In this document: positions 24,470-36,145 of the stretch, in pieces | Layout: each line of letters opens with the position of its first letter | Numbering within the stretch: the stretch's first letter is position 1 | NCBI RefSeq assembly: GCF_905475395.1 | Contig: NC_058339.1 | Span: 59,033,172 to 59,097,171, forward strand | Direction of reading: 5' to 3' | Source of the DNA: Chrysoperla carnea | Lineage: Eukaryota > Arthropoda > Insecta > Neuroptera > Chrysopidae | DNA length: 64,000 nt | Notes under the pieces: generated by a model | What the model was told of the DNA's origin: nothing | What the model saw: the letters and a program-made list of their open reading frames with translations, nothing else | Database searches by the model: none | Program-made: the position numbers and the translations under genes

Positions 24470-25235
24470 AAGTCTACATTAAGTTCCCTCAAACTTTACC
24501 ATCCTCTACTATGCCTGGGGTTGTTTCTCCGAGACTTTTGGCACCAGCAAAAGTAACTTCTATCTAACTTCTTTAAAGTAACAGGATAGAGCACCACAGT
24601 AATTTTTTTATCTCGAGTTACTTCACTTTATTTAAGTCTAGGTAACTCACTCAGGCACTAAAGATTCGGGCTAGTCGCACTGCCTGCCATCAACGTGAAA
24701 GATATCTTTTGCATTTGCTGTGACCGATAAGTATTCCAACAAGGTTTATTGCTTCCAAGTTCTTGGTAATTATTCAGGTACTCCTTGAGGCATTTAACTC
24801 AACTATGATTTGTTTTGCATGTCTGGAGTCTGCTGTATCCTTCCATTTCTTGTTCATAGACCGGATCAGTAGCCGAGCGAGTTAAGGCGTCTTTACTTAG
24901 TAGATTTGCCTACTAGCTGGGAGGTTGCGGATTCGAATCCAGGCAGCGGCAGTGTGAACAAAAATAGTAAATAGGGCGGTAAATTGATCACATTTTTGGA
25001 TAAGAACGAAGTAACCGACTCCGCCCACATCATAAAATTAATTGTATAATCGAATGTAGTTTAACAAATAAATAAAGATGTGGGTGGCCTCTCTTATAGA
25101 CGTGGGTCTGAGAAACAGAGACTAAACCCCATTATTATTATCTTGTTCATAAACTCATTTAGTTGTTAAGGGCAAATATTAGAACAAAATTTGAATGGAA
25201 TCGATTCTCCATAGAGCCCTATCCAAAGAATTTTT
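24470..25235 (-). pseudogene. LINE RNase H-domain fragment, split by a SINE
   Basis: Read on the - strand, KKWKDTADSRHAKQIIVEL is followed after one stop by ITKNLEAINLVGILIGHSK, then CKRYLSR. Jockey/R1-like non-LTR elements have this pattern after the RNase H domain: a W...C.QAK block, then LxGLLTGHC. Downstream are stops and frameshifts, with traces of a cysteine-rich tail. On the far side of the SINE (25152-25235) the frame resumes with a RALWRIDSI segment, roughly where the GPEPxxG region of the family lies. So one decayed element lies on both sides of the SINE at 24859-25140. Confidence 0.6.
24859..25140 (+). mobile_element. tRNA-derived SINE, type A, with 11-base target duplication
   Basis: The head has an A box (TAGCCGAGCGAGTTAAGG) and a B box (GATTCGAATCC) in tRNA-like spacing with a long variable region, recalling a Leu or Ser tRNA. 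A tRNA-unrelated body of about 170 bases follows, ending in ATT repeats. TCTTGTTCATA flanks it on both sides (24848-24858 and 25141-25151), a perfect target-site duplication, so the ends are exact and the insertion is young. The head recurs on the - strand at 35704-35871 and in part at 29033-29095. Confidence 0.9.
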
Positions 25236-27629
25236 TCTACAAGGTAGATAATTCAAAACGCAATAACATAAAATTTTCTGTTTTGATTTTCGAAAGGATA
25301 CAATAACTTTCAATCAGAAATTGAAGTATTGAGAATGAGTCAATGTTATTAACGTGACGAATAATAGAGTACGGAACCATATTCGGGGTGAATTATTACT
25401 ATATGTATGTGTTTAGTAGTGGTAGTTGTATGAACCCCCGTGTCTAGACAACACCCTAACCATCAAAGTTTTATGTCTCTCTCACCAAATACGTATATTT
25501 TGTTATAAAAAGGGGTGCCTTTGCCTTTCTCTTGTTATAATGTTGATACAATATACGCACACACTCGTGTGTAAGTTATGGTAGGGCAGTGTGTATGTTG
25601 TCTGTATTGCAAAAGGGGATAATAATAATTCGTATAAAATTGAAGAAAACAAAAATATGTACTGTTTTTAAATATGTTTTCAATAATGCGTTCGTTAACC
25701 TGATATTATGTGTATGTGGTCGTAAAAATGAACGAAATATCAATATTTTTGTGTCTACTTTTTTATTCATAATATTTCTCGTCGTCTTGGATTGTTTTGT
25801 TGTATGAAAAAGTCGTTAAAATTTGTTTTATCAATTTAAAAGTCAATTTTTTTACCGTCGATATAAGTGTATTTGTATTCAAACGACCCCTTCACAAATC
25901 ATTTTAACGGTACCTTGAATCATTTCTGTGTCTAGCAATAAATAGTTTGTTCAGAGATTATTCATATAGGTGAATAAAATTTATCAATGTTAAAGAATAG
26001 AGACTTGATGCAGTTGTTCTAAATTTGAAATTTCTCCTTTAATAGTTTATAGTTTTGAAAGCTCTTTAACCAGACGTTCAGATAAAAAAGGTTGCTTTTC
26101 ATTCTGCGGAATAATTTAAGAAATATAGAATTTCTTTTATTATATTATTGACTTTGACATATTTATATTTCCGCATTTAAGTTGAAAACACCCTCATATT
26201 TTCGTTATTTATAGGAATATCGATTTGAAATTTTGCACAGTCACACAGGGTGATGGGTCATATTTTTTAAGATACTTAAGCGAAATCTGAACTTCAAAAT
26301 CAGCCTACTACAAATTGACAAATAGGGCCGATTCTTAAAATTTTGTCTAGCGTCGATATCGAAAAAAATTCCTCGCAATTCATCAGAACATGTGTTTTTA
26401 TAGAATCTGTAATTACTATTATTTCTCTTTGTTCTATTTATATCAATTTTCAGCCACAAGTTTGAAGCAATGACACAATAATCTCAAACTGTCACTACTG
26501 TCCTTGTTTTTGTTTTGTAATTTCATCGATAGTTAGTAGGCATCTTTTAGCGATTTGATCTATGGCAGTGGTGAGTCAAAAATTTCCACTCGCCACAAGC
26601 TTTGCATATCTGTTTGATTTTATGTTTTTCGTCACAAATCTGTGGCTGGGAGTCCAGAGCAAACAAACTTACGTATCTAGGACAACATTTCTCGCAAAAC
26701 TTAGCATTATCTTTAATCTTGTTGCCTTAAGTAACTTACTTAATAGCAGCCTGGCCCTCAAAGTAAATTATGACAGCACAGCTGGTTTGTTATCAGTTTA
26801 TTATCGATGACAAATTAATAAACTTTTGTTGGCTTCTTAGGAAAATCTTTAAATGTTTCACAACAGTCGACAATAAGAATAAAGTGAAATTAACATATTT
26901 TATAATTAACAAAAACTGATGCCCCAAACTTCTCGCCTTGATATCAATGCCATTATATGTAAATTTTTATCCGTGTATTATAAAACTGTAGATTATTAAT
27001 AGGTATATATTTAATATGTATCTAATATAACTATTAAATTCATTCTTCCTCAAGGGCAAAATACAAATACTTTTTTTTTTTTTATAATGTGCAAAAATTT
27101 ACAAAAAAACAATGAATTTTATTTTAAAGGGTTCCGGTATATTTGTGACCTTAATTTATTTTTGCAGTATATTTTTTATATTTTAACGAGTTGTTAGAAT
27201 ATTTCCTGCATTAAAATTGCTTAGCAAAAATTTACATTTAAATTAAATTTCATTTTAAGTACCCACAGCATAAAAGCAAGGCCGTGTTACATATAACCAC
27301 ATCAGCGTTCTTTTAGTGGAGACGATTCAGATCGTTTTTGCACGCGTAGTTCTCGTTTTAATTATTAGATCACGAATAATTTGAAATATATTTGACAAAT
27401 AATATTTCAGATTTCTCTGTGGTTGCAATATAGAAGCCAAATTTTAAACAGCGAAAATAGAAGTAATGGTTTTTGTTCTTAGTGACAAATCATTTTAACA
27501 AAATATTCACTTAGCAATGTTTGGTTATTATCCAAGTTTATAATAAAAACAATCGTTCCCTTGAAAGTGTACAAGACCAACACTAAAGTGTTTTCTAGAT
27601 TTAACCTCGTTGTCCCGCTGGATTATTTC
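25236..27629. other. Intergenic, no gene recognised
   Basis: AT-rich. Overlapping frames near 25576-25807 on both strands and at 26562-26810 lack motifs. The stretch at about 26200-26460 has the look of a dispersed insect repeat, but there is no second copy in this window to prove it. Confidence 0.4.
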
Positions 27630-27775
27630 TATAGCTGAGAGACTTCAAACAAAAAAGGAGGAGGTAATCAATTTGACTGTATTTTTTTTTGATATTTGTT
27701 ACTTCAGAATTTTCGACTGAGTGAACCGATTTTGATTATTCTTTATCTATTTGAAAGGTAGTGCTTCCCGTGTGG

Positions 27776-28246
27776 TTCGAATGCTGACTCCCTTTTTCGT
27801 CTCCTATCAAAATAGCTGATGTGCGGCAGTACCCGATTCTTGGATCATTACTTTCTAACATTTAAAAAAAACTTTAAACTTTTAACAAAAAGAAAACCGA
27901 CTTCAAAAGAAAAACTTTTCTAAAACAAATTAATATGCACTAAAAAGTAAAAAAATAACGATAATATAATGTAGTTAAAATTATTGTTAACAAACTGTTC
28001 TGTCAGAGTTGTTTCCTTGGCTGACATCGATTACAAAAATAACAATAATTTTAACAACATTATATTATCGTTATTTTTTTACTTTTTAGTGCATATTAAT
28101 TTGTTTTAGAAAAGTTTTTCTTTTGAAGTCGGTTTTCTTTTTGTTAAAAGTTTTTTTTTAAATGTTAGAAAGTAATGATCCAAGAATCGGATACTGCCAC
28201 ACATCGGCTATTCTGATAGGAGAAAATAAAGGAGTCAGCATTCGAA
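27776..28246. mobile_element. 471-base palindromic foldback element
   Basis: Arms 27776-27989 and 28040-28246 are near-perfect reverse complements over about 210 bases, with a 50-base centre containing CTGTCAGAGTTGTTTCCTTG. Outer ends read TTCGAATGCTGACTCC and its complement. Each arm carries AACCGACTTCAAAAG, which is adjacent to GGAGGAGG in a widespread insect repeat. The sequence immediately left (27630-27775) contains the matching GGAGGAGGTAATCAATTTG part. No coding capacity. Confidence 0.85.
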
Positions 28247-29032
28247 TCATTATTTTTAAATCAAATTGAATATTATAATTAATGAATTATAAAATTGTTC
28301 ATGTTGTAACTCCTTCAAAGTTTGATATGAAATCGTCTGATTAAAAAAAGTAAAGAACATATACTTATCTTACACTAACTATAAAATAATTCTAAGAAAT
28401 ATCTCCTATTTTATTGATTAGATTATATCAACAAAGTTATGACATTTGTAATATGCACAACAACAGCACATAAAACCGAATAATCCATAAAGGAGACGCA
28501 AAAATATAAGTCGTAAAATAAATATATAATCATGGTACTATCACATTGAAAAATATACAGGTGATCTACATTTTATTGCGTGTAAATATTGTTATAAAAT
28601 ATTTAGTTGTCTTCGAAAAATACGGGAAGTGTGTTTCTTTTCGTTCAACGATATTGCTATCCTATGTGACAGTCAAGGAAGGACACAAGTATCATTGAAG
28701 GTGTATTATTTGTAAACTGCAAGATACTGCTAAATGAAATCACCATAATTAAAGCTAATATTAAGTGGAGAAAATAACGCCCTAGTAAGACAGATTACTA
28801 TATGAGGCGTTACGAAGATACTATTTTTCCTCAAAAGTCTATATAAGGCACTAACTAGGAAAAGTTGAGCACATGTGCCTAACAATACATCAAGATTTAT
28901 GTAGAAGTTGTTACAGTGATGAGGCAGAGGAAAGAAAACTGCTACTGTCTATACTATTGATCACGACGATAGTGTGATTAATTTTTCGCCCCATTAACTT
29001 TAATTTAACTTTTAATTATCAGACTGTAGCTG
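28247..29032. other. Intergenic, no gene recognised
   Basis: AT-rich. No open frame of interest and no repeat that I can pair within the window. Confidence 0.4.
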
Positions 29033-29165
29033 CCTGGATTGTAACCCGCAACCTTCAAGTCAGTTGGCAAACCACTGATCCGGTTGAGTATTATAAAGAG
29101 TCCCACCTGGTCAACTACTGCAACCTACTAGCTGAGACTAGCGCTCTAATCAATTGAGATACTAT
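29033..29165 (-). mobile_element. Two truncated SINE heads side by side
   Basis: On the - strand a tRNA-like segment (TCAATTGATTAGAGCGCTAG, then TAGTAGGTTGCAG) occupies about 29165-29110. It is followed by a second head of type A (CCGGATCAGTGG, then GAAGGTTGCGGGTTACAATC) at about 29095-29033. Both are shortened and the type A body is missing. The different A-box regions point to two SINE families, or a dimeric SINE. Confidence 0.6.
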
Positions 29166-29499
29166 TTTTTATCTCCTTAACTTTTATTCTGCAGGGAGTC
29201 TTCTTGATCACCAACAATAAAAAAAAGAGTTCAAAGTTGGGCTACCTTAAGAAACAATAATCAAAAAGCACTCACCCAATTTTGCAATATAAACATGAGT
29301 TAAAATAAAATTATTTAGATCACCCGATAAAAAAACACAGAACAAACTGAACTTGAAACATGTAATGCACAACATACAATATATTTTCTATATGCATATT
29401 CTATAGTTAATAAAATATTTATTGATGATATTGCGATGAGGAGAGAAGCGGCTGAGCGCACCAGACACAACGAACGAACAACAAACCGTTTGTTGTTAC

Positions 29500-29665
29500 C
29501 ATACCACACCACCACATCACCACCACCACCATAGCGCCGCTATACGTTTCTATTTGTTTGTTTGTTGGTGGATTCTCTGAATGCGATTGCGACGTCAGTG
29601 GTGCAGCAAGCACTTCATCGAACCACCACACACAACAACAATAATAACAATAACTCAACAACAAG
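29500..29665. repeat. CAC/CAA-rich low-complexity stretch
   Basis: Contains ACCACC runs (29507-29532), GTTT repeats (near 29553-29567) and AACAAC/AATAAC runs (29630-29660), separated by a GC-richer segment with GCGACGTCAGTGG, a CRE-like half site. Short frames here on both strands are products of the low complexity. A promoter or 5' UTR is possible but unproven. Confidence 0.5.
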
Positions 29666-29869
29666 AACGACACACAACGATAATATTTTTCGCCTACCAA
29701 CAAATATTCACGATACTGGGTATTTGATATATTTTAATATACTCTTTCCAATTATATTGTACCACCTCATACATGTTATTAACTAACTAACTAACCATAT
29801 TGACTGAATCATTTATGTATTTATTTCTCCGAATTTTTGAATTGCATCATTTTCGTAGAAATATATAAT

Positions 29870-30300
29870 TCGCCACAAAAGATAGACAGGCCACTGGCTA
29901 GGAAAATACGTGACAAATTCTTTTTTTAAATAAATAATTTTGATTTGTTTATAACTGTGCTCTAGTAACTTAACTGTGCTCTGGTAAGTTTCAGAAGAGC
30001 ACAGTCGAATGGCCTAGCTGTGCTTATACACAGTAAAAAAGATGGGCTTGTCGTAGCCATCCTTTTATTCGATACATTGAAGAGCATTCTGCTATGGGAA
30101 TGACAAGCTTTGGTTGAAGGGGCGTTTGAGATGCACCCTCTCGCACCAACGAGTCTGCTCGTCAACTCCCTTTAACGTCAGAGTGTCTCGATACCCCGAT
30201 TAGCATGACTGTGTTGTCCTGTGCTAGGTGATTCAGCTCCTCGAAGCATTTAGACTATCCTTGATTGCAATCTTGGTATCCCACTCTGGACACCTCTTAG
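29870..30300 (-). pseudogene. LINE RNase H-domain fragment
   Basis: The - strand reads CFEELNHLAQDNTVMLIGVS, then a degraded GHS/EGN region (SRHSDVKGS), a stop, ADSLVREGASQTPLQPK, and further on YRIKGWLRQAH. It closes with a weak SKLF segment. The block order (LNxLAxxNxVxLxWVPGHSGxxGNExAD...AREG) is that of the RNase H domain in Jockey/R1-type non-LTR elements, here with the catalytic His motif mutated and several stops. It may belong to the same clade as the fragment at 24470. Confidence 0.65.
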
Positions 30301-32381
30301 CATGACAAAAATTTCCTATTGAAAAACCGTCGCATATTGACCAAAATAAATCGATTTCTTTATTCTAGATCCATAAACCCCCGCACCATTTGACCGACAT
30401 CCGTATATAGATATGATTTTATTGGGTAAATCACTGCTACTGATGTAGATCAAGAAAGGCTTAAAATTCAATTTGGAATGTGGATATAATAAAACCATCC
30501 TTGTAACCTCCCCGTAAATAAAGTCAATTCAACTTAAAATAATTTAATATTGCAATTATTTCTTCGCATTCCCATGTCATAGAAAGACAACCAGGAAATT
30601 ATAAATAAATTTATTCAATAAAAAACAAATACACAATCTTTTGTAAGGAAATTTTGGACGATGTCGGCGCCAGTCGATCAAGATATACTTGGACAAGAAG
30701 TAGTAATGACATCACATACAACGGATGTATATTGTTGGAATATGAAATTCACAGAAAATAAATGAACATATTATTAATTATATTTTTATTTCATACATCT
30801 GACAATGAGTAGTTTAAGTGAAGTATATAACAGTTTTTTTTTCAAATGAATTTATTTTTAAAACATAAATTTTTTAATGACTAATTTATTGGAATAGTTT
30901 AATATGACTCCAAATGCAATGCATACTAAAAATATCCGAAATTATTCATATCTTGGAAGAACAGCCACAAATTTTTTTAGGAAAAATGAGAAAAAAAAGA
31001 ATTATTAGTGAAAAATTTTTTGTAGAATAATTAACTTCCTTTTTAAATTTTTTATCTTATAGATAAATTTAATATACAAGTTTTTTGGTATTTAAAATTT
31101 GGGAAAATTTTTAAAATATTTTATTTGCTTTGTGAAGAGCATGTGTGACTTGCATGTATAACACGTGTAAAGTCACTCACTCATTTGTTTATCATGGTTT
31201 TAAAATTGAAGTATTACCATAGGGTTTTTTTTTTTAAATTCACGTACGTTAAAAATGACACGTAAGAAATACCTGAATCATTAGTACTAATACTCATCGG
31301 AATGTTTCTCAGTGACAATTCAAAAATTTACTAAATTATTTTGTCAGTTGATGGAAAAAAATTATTACCTCCATATTCAGATTATTGTAGTAGTACTAGA
31401 GTGGTACCCACCCGCTTCGCTGGGTTTAAAAGTAAAGATTGATAAATATTGCTCTCGCTTATCCCCTTTCTATAACACTCGAAATAATGGCAAAGATTGT
31501 TTTACACAGGTAAAATATATGTATGGTTTTCTATTTTTTTAAATGTATAATAGTCGTAATTATTAATTGAGTATCAGAAAAGATGGCCGTGAAATATTTT
31601 ATATTAACTACTTTTACAGAAATCTGTAATTTATGGTAATGTCAAATTAAATTAATTTTTAATTTTTTTTTAAAAATATGTAATATATCTTTATAAATTA
31701 TATCTCATGTGTTATCCTGAAGTATGAGCTATATTGCTGTACAGTTTCATTAAAAACCATTCGCTACCTTCTACTTCTTGTGATATGCGCTGCCGGATAG
31801 GCATTAGTAACAACTTCAGCACAGCTAACAATAGTCAGCTACTGAATACCCTGAATAACCCCGTTGATAGTTGTTTGGGGTTCAACGTATTGATTTTCAT
31901 TTTTGTATGTCCAAAGTTTATAAAATAATTGATATTTAACTGTTTTGATATTTACTTCCAAAAATTATTCTATTCAAATAATACTCCTTTTATAAAGCTA
32001 GTGAAAGGAATTATTAGAATTTAAAAATTCATTCACACCTATTATTTACATAAAATATTTGGAAATTTTGTTAGCTTTCTTAAATTATTCTTTATTGTTA
32101 TTCGTAGAAATCAATAAATCAATTAAATAATAAAATTTTCATTATATTCTTCGAATGACCATCTATTTAAAGTTAAGTACTACGAAGAAAAAACCATACC
32201 TGATAAGACAAACTTCGAATATTATTAATATAATGTATAATCCGGAAAAAAGTGTCGAAAGTAGAAAAATGGAGAAACAGCACAGATTTTAATTAAATTT
32301 TTGTAAAGAGTTTATGGTACCCCAAGAAAAATTCAGTTAACTTAACCTAGTCTCATTTCGGCTTAAAATTATCGTTTAGTA
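30301..32381. other. Intergenic; one likely dispersed-repeat fragment
   Basis: No gene recognised. At 31400-31425 the string CCACCCGCTTCGCTGGGTTT is one I associate with dispersed repeats in several insect genomes, but it occurs once here. The rest is AT-rich with short random frames. Confidence 0.4.
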
Positions 32382-32765
32382 GGTATTTTTTGCTGGTGAA
32401 TAAAAATCAGATGTCAGATTACACGAATTATGTCAAGTATTCCAAAATGCTTACCATGTTGACCTGAAATTCCACTTTTTGACACAAAAACGGAAGACTA
32501 AGTATTGATTGTCTAAACTGTAATCTAAGAGGTATTTTGGTGGCTGCTTACCAATGTAATGTCAGATTCACGGGTTCTGTCACGTATTCCGAAAATGGTG
32601 CAATTTTTGGCCAGGAAATTTTCTTGTTTGGCAAAAAACCGCAAACTAAGTATTTATCTCCCAAACTTTTCTATAGGAGGTGTTATGGCCCGGTGATTGC
32701 GAATCCGAAGTCGAGTACACGGATTCTATAATGTATTCCGGATGTCGTGCCATTTTTGCTATTAT
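32382..32765. repeat. Tandem array, 148-149-base units
   Basis: Units start at 32382, 32531 and 32679 (GGTATTTTT, GGTATTTTGG, GGTGTTATGG). Shared features include the ATGTCAGATT...ACG...GT...GTATTCC block and, in units 1 and 2, the ACTAAGTATTGATTGTC / ACTAAGTATTTATCTCC block. Unit 3 is truncated. A partial inverted copy lies at about 32875-32925. The frame at 32537-32731 is contained in the array and is not a gene. Confidence 0.7.
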
Positions 32766-35002
32766 CTAAAAATTAAATATTTTTCCTGAACATAGGCTCT
32801 AGAAAATAAATACCTAATTATAGTTGTGTAAATGTTAAATTTATTTTATTTTTCGTAATCAGCGAACAAAAATGCCCCCTACAGCACAGATTGGGAGATA
32901 AATACTTAGTTTGCCGTTTTTGTGCTAAAAAAATGAGAAAATGTGCTGTTTTCCAACTTTTTCCATGCATCCCGTCTTATTAGTTGTAATAAAAATAATT
33001 TTGTATTAAATAGTAAAATAAAGTTTTATAAAATTTAATGAATTGCTCGACAGATTTCGCACTAAAATCACCAGTTATACTCTTCTTCCCTATTTAATAT
33101 AATCACTTCCAAGTGTATCTAGTAATGGAAGTTAGCCAAATTTATAAGATTTCCATGAATTTAAATATCATTATTTGAATTGTTTAATTATTGGAATTCT
33201 TAGAAATTGAAAAAACTGGATATTTACAATCAAACAGTGTGGTTTTTCAACTTTTAAATACACACGCGTTCACATAATCTATACGTGCCTCATTAGCATA
33301 GTATTATGGTCAATTACTGACCATCAGTCCCTTTTAAAATCTTTTGTTGAAGAGTAAATAAATCTCATATAATTTTTTTTTGTTTAATGCTATCACCTGC
33401 CCTAAATTTGAATTTCTTTGTATTTATAATCTCTTTTACGGTAAAACTTAACTCTTAAAGACAATTTTTTTTTGTTAATTACGTTTAGGAATTTGAAATA
33501 TTTTTCAATAATTACCGTTAATACAACATATATTTTAATCTGATTCCACGTGGTTTCAAATTTCCAAGACGTACTGTGAAAATTTACAGTTCTTGTATAA
33601 AAATAGCGATGTTTCCCAATGAGTAGTAAGTTTCTCTCAATAAAAGATATTTTATAACTTTGAAAGCCCCCCATAACACTTTGACTATACCAAGAAGTAT
33701 CAAAGATTTGTTCCTCTCCATATTTTAAATTGGCCTTTCTTGGGATACATCTTATTTAGGAAGAGTATAGAATAGAAGAAAAGCAGAAATATAATTGTAA
33801 GTCACATCTGGAGTCTATGACAATCAACTATTAAGTTTTCCGATCTTTGCGGGATGACTAAGTTTAAGTACTTTGCGGGGGCGAATATTAACTATAAAGT
33901 TTGAAATCCTTACTCGGTAGAGGCGCCGAAACTCGTATACTACGATTCTCCTATAATCTATACTCTTTTGGAATAGCTCTCAGTTCGCAAAAAAAAGAAA
34001 ATTTCGTAGGGTTTGGGTGTCTAGTAGCTTGAGTCTGATACCTATGTGTCGTCTTTGATGCTCGAGACCTACATCAAGTTTGCTTAGGCATTTACGTTAT
34101 ATCAAGTTTACTTAGGCATTTATGTTGAAGATTAATACTATTGCTGCTTAACCGTTAGTGATCTCTCCCATTAAGTGTTTATCTTATTTATTCAGATACC
34201 TCATTAATACTTATAACTTCCGCTTGATATGCACAGCTATCTGAACAAAACATAGCTTTTATCTCAGTATCATATCAAACATTTTATTGACGCCCAACAA
34301 TGTTATCATGTTTTAAAAAAAAATTAATTAATTTAATTTCTATGTTCTTATACGGATTATTCTTCTTCGTATTAATAATACAAGTATTTGCCAAGAATAA
34401 ATAATGGAAAAATTTGATACATTCTTAAAAAATTGGGTACAAAATAAAATACATCCTGTATAAATGACTATTATAATAATATAATGAAAATTTATCATGA
34501 ATCACATGATTGTGAAACAAATACCTGAATTCAATAGTTTGTTTTAAAAATTAAACTAATTCTTAGAATACTATAAATATTTGTAACAACGTTATAATAA
34601 TGACTCAGAAAAAATCCACGATGATTGAAAATTAATAAATGTTGATTAGAAATCAATAACATTTTGCACATATTTTATGTAGAATTTCATTAAATATTAT
34701 GATCTTCAGTTTCTATACATAAGCTGATGCAATTTCAGATGTTTGTGTCTACGGATGTTCATTTAGTATAGTCAATTCTATGATTCATACTATTTGTAGT
34801 GGAAGATGCATGCATCCTACAGTCCGTTTTTGATACGGAAAAAGGGTTGGTATATTGTGATGAGCAGATATTGTCCTTGACTTTAAACTTTCTTTCAAGG
34901 GACATTAAGTATTGTTTTTCGGTAATATACTGCCAGTGCTGCAGAAAACCAACTCAAAACAATTTACGCTGAGAATAACTGTTTTTTTGCAATGACTTAA
35001 TC
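32766..35002. other. Intergenic; one short tandem duplication
   Basis: AT-rich with no gene. It contains the inverted fragment of the preceding array (about 32875-32925). Two 28-base units at 34073-34100 and 34101-34128, starting ATCAAGTTTGCTTAGGC and differing at about three positions, form a recent head-to-tail duplication. Confidence 0.5.
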
Positions 35003-35060
35003 TGAATGTCTAAATTGGTCAACTGAAACCCGCTCTACTTAACAGAGTTTGAGGTTATTA
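35003..35060 (+). repeat. Dispersed repeat R3, copy 1
   Basis: The block TGAATGTCTAAAT, GGTCAACTGAAAC, CGCTCTACTTAACAG, TTTGAGGTTATTA also occurs at 39774-39833 in the same orientation with few changes. Element type unknown. Confidence 0.6.
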
Positions 35061-35578
35061 AAAAAATTTTTAGGAGGAAAAGCACGTTCAGGAAAACAAA
35101 GTTATACTCTGAATATTAATCTCAATATGGTCGAAAATATTTTCTAAAGTTCTTTGTTTTCTAAGACTTTTAAATTTTCAGAAAATACCATTTAATACTA
35201 TGAATCTATTTGATCTTATAAATCTCATTATCTCAAAAATTATTTTGCCAATAAAAAGTATCAAAAAAAGAATCAATTAGTTTTACGGCTATAGAACTCA
35301 AAGTTTTCCGACGCAAAAGTGTCTTTCTATCAGGTAAAGTGTATCGTACAATTTTATTTATGGATCCGGTATTTACTCTATCCAGAATTGATTAGAGGTT
35401 GTATGTTAGGATTCCACCCTCCTGGCAACGGTAAATTATCAAATATAATTACATTAATTAAACTATCTTCATATGTCACCAGGCGAGTGTCGGTAATGCG
35501 CCTGTTATGGAATAAAGTTCCTGATAATTGTCTGTAAATCCCCATTATTCATGTTTATGAATACGAATATGAATAAAC

Positions 35579-36080
35579 GTTAATCTAACGAGGCACGTGA
35601 TTGGCAAATAGAACGTCATTCAAATTGTCCAAACATTTTTAGTTTGACATCAATTCGCTTAAGATTACGCAACAAATATCCTTATTAAAATGTTTATTTA
35701 ATTTAAACTACACCAGTCGGTTACTTCGTTCTTATCCAAGCAATGGCAGTGTGATCAATTAACTATAATGATCAGACTGCCACTGTCTGGATTCGAGCCC
35801 GCAACCTTCCAGTCAGTAGTCGAACGGTTAAAGACGATTCTGCCTTTATTCGCTCGGCCACTGAGCCGGTTAATCTAACAAATCACGTGATTGAGAAATA
35901 GTACGTAATTTAAATATTCCATGTTGCTGATATGTTTCTAAATTTAAAACAAAAAACTTTCAAATATTTTTAAAAATAATCAAAATAATGCACTGATTAT
36001 AATAAAAGTTTGACGTCTATTCGCTTAGGTACATTGTCAATGTTAAGATTACGCAACAAATATCCTTATTAAAGATTGTT
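35579..36080. repeat. Direct duplication flanking a SINE
   Basis: The segment 35579-35690 (GTTAATCTAAC, CACGTGATTG, then AAGATTACGCAACAAATATC) reappears in the same order at about 35869-36080, where it is longer because of internal insertions or because copy 1 lost sequence. A - strand SINE lies exactly between the copies. The duplication could be an enlarged target-site duplication or an older segmental duplication. Confidence 0.65.
35704..35871 (-). mobile_element. tRNA-derived SINE, type A, truncated
   Basis: On the - strand the head AACCGGCTCAGTGGCCGAG, a B-box region GGCTCGAATCCAG and the GATAAGAACGAAGTAACCGA block match the SINE at 24859-25140. The 3' part beyond the last block is missing, and so is the ATT tail. 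Confidence 0.8.
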
Positions 36081-36128
36081 AATAATCTATTTTGCTATCA
36101 TAAATAAAAGTTTCATAAAATTAAAAAA

Positions 36129-36145
36129 ATATATATATATATATA
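36129..36145. repeat. (AT)n microsatellite
   Basis: Uninterrupted AT dinucleotides for about 17 bases. Lineage-variable length is expected. Confidence 0.9.

Noticed and set aside
24859..24952. Functional tRNA gene
   Set aside because: A and B boxes are present, but the acceptor arms do not pair, an unrelated body and ATT tail follow, and other copies exist. It is a SINE head.
26562..26810. 82-codon frame as a membrane protein
   Set aside because: Hydrophobic by composition only. The opposite strand looks like a degraded repeat and no start or splice context supports a gene.
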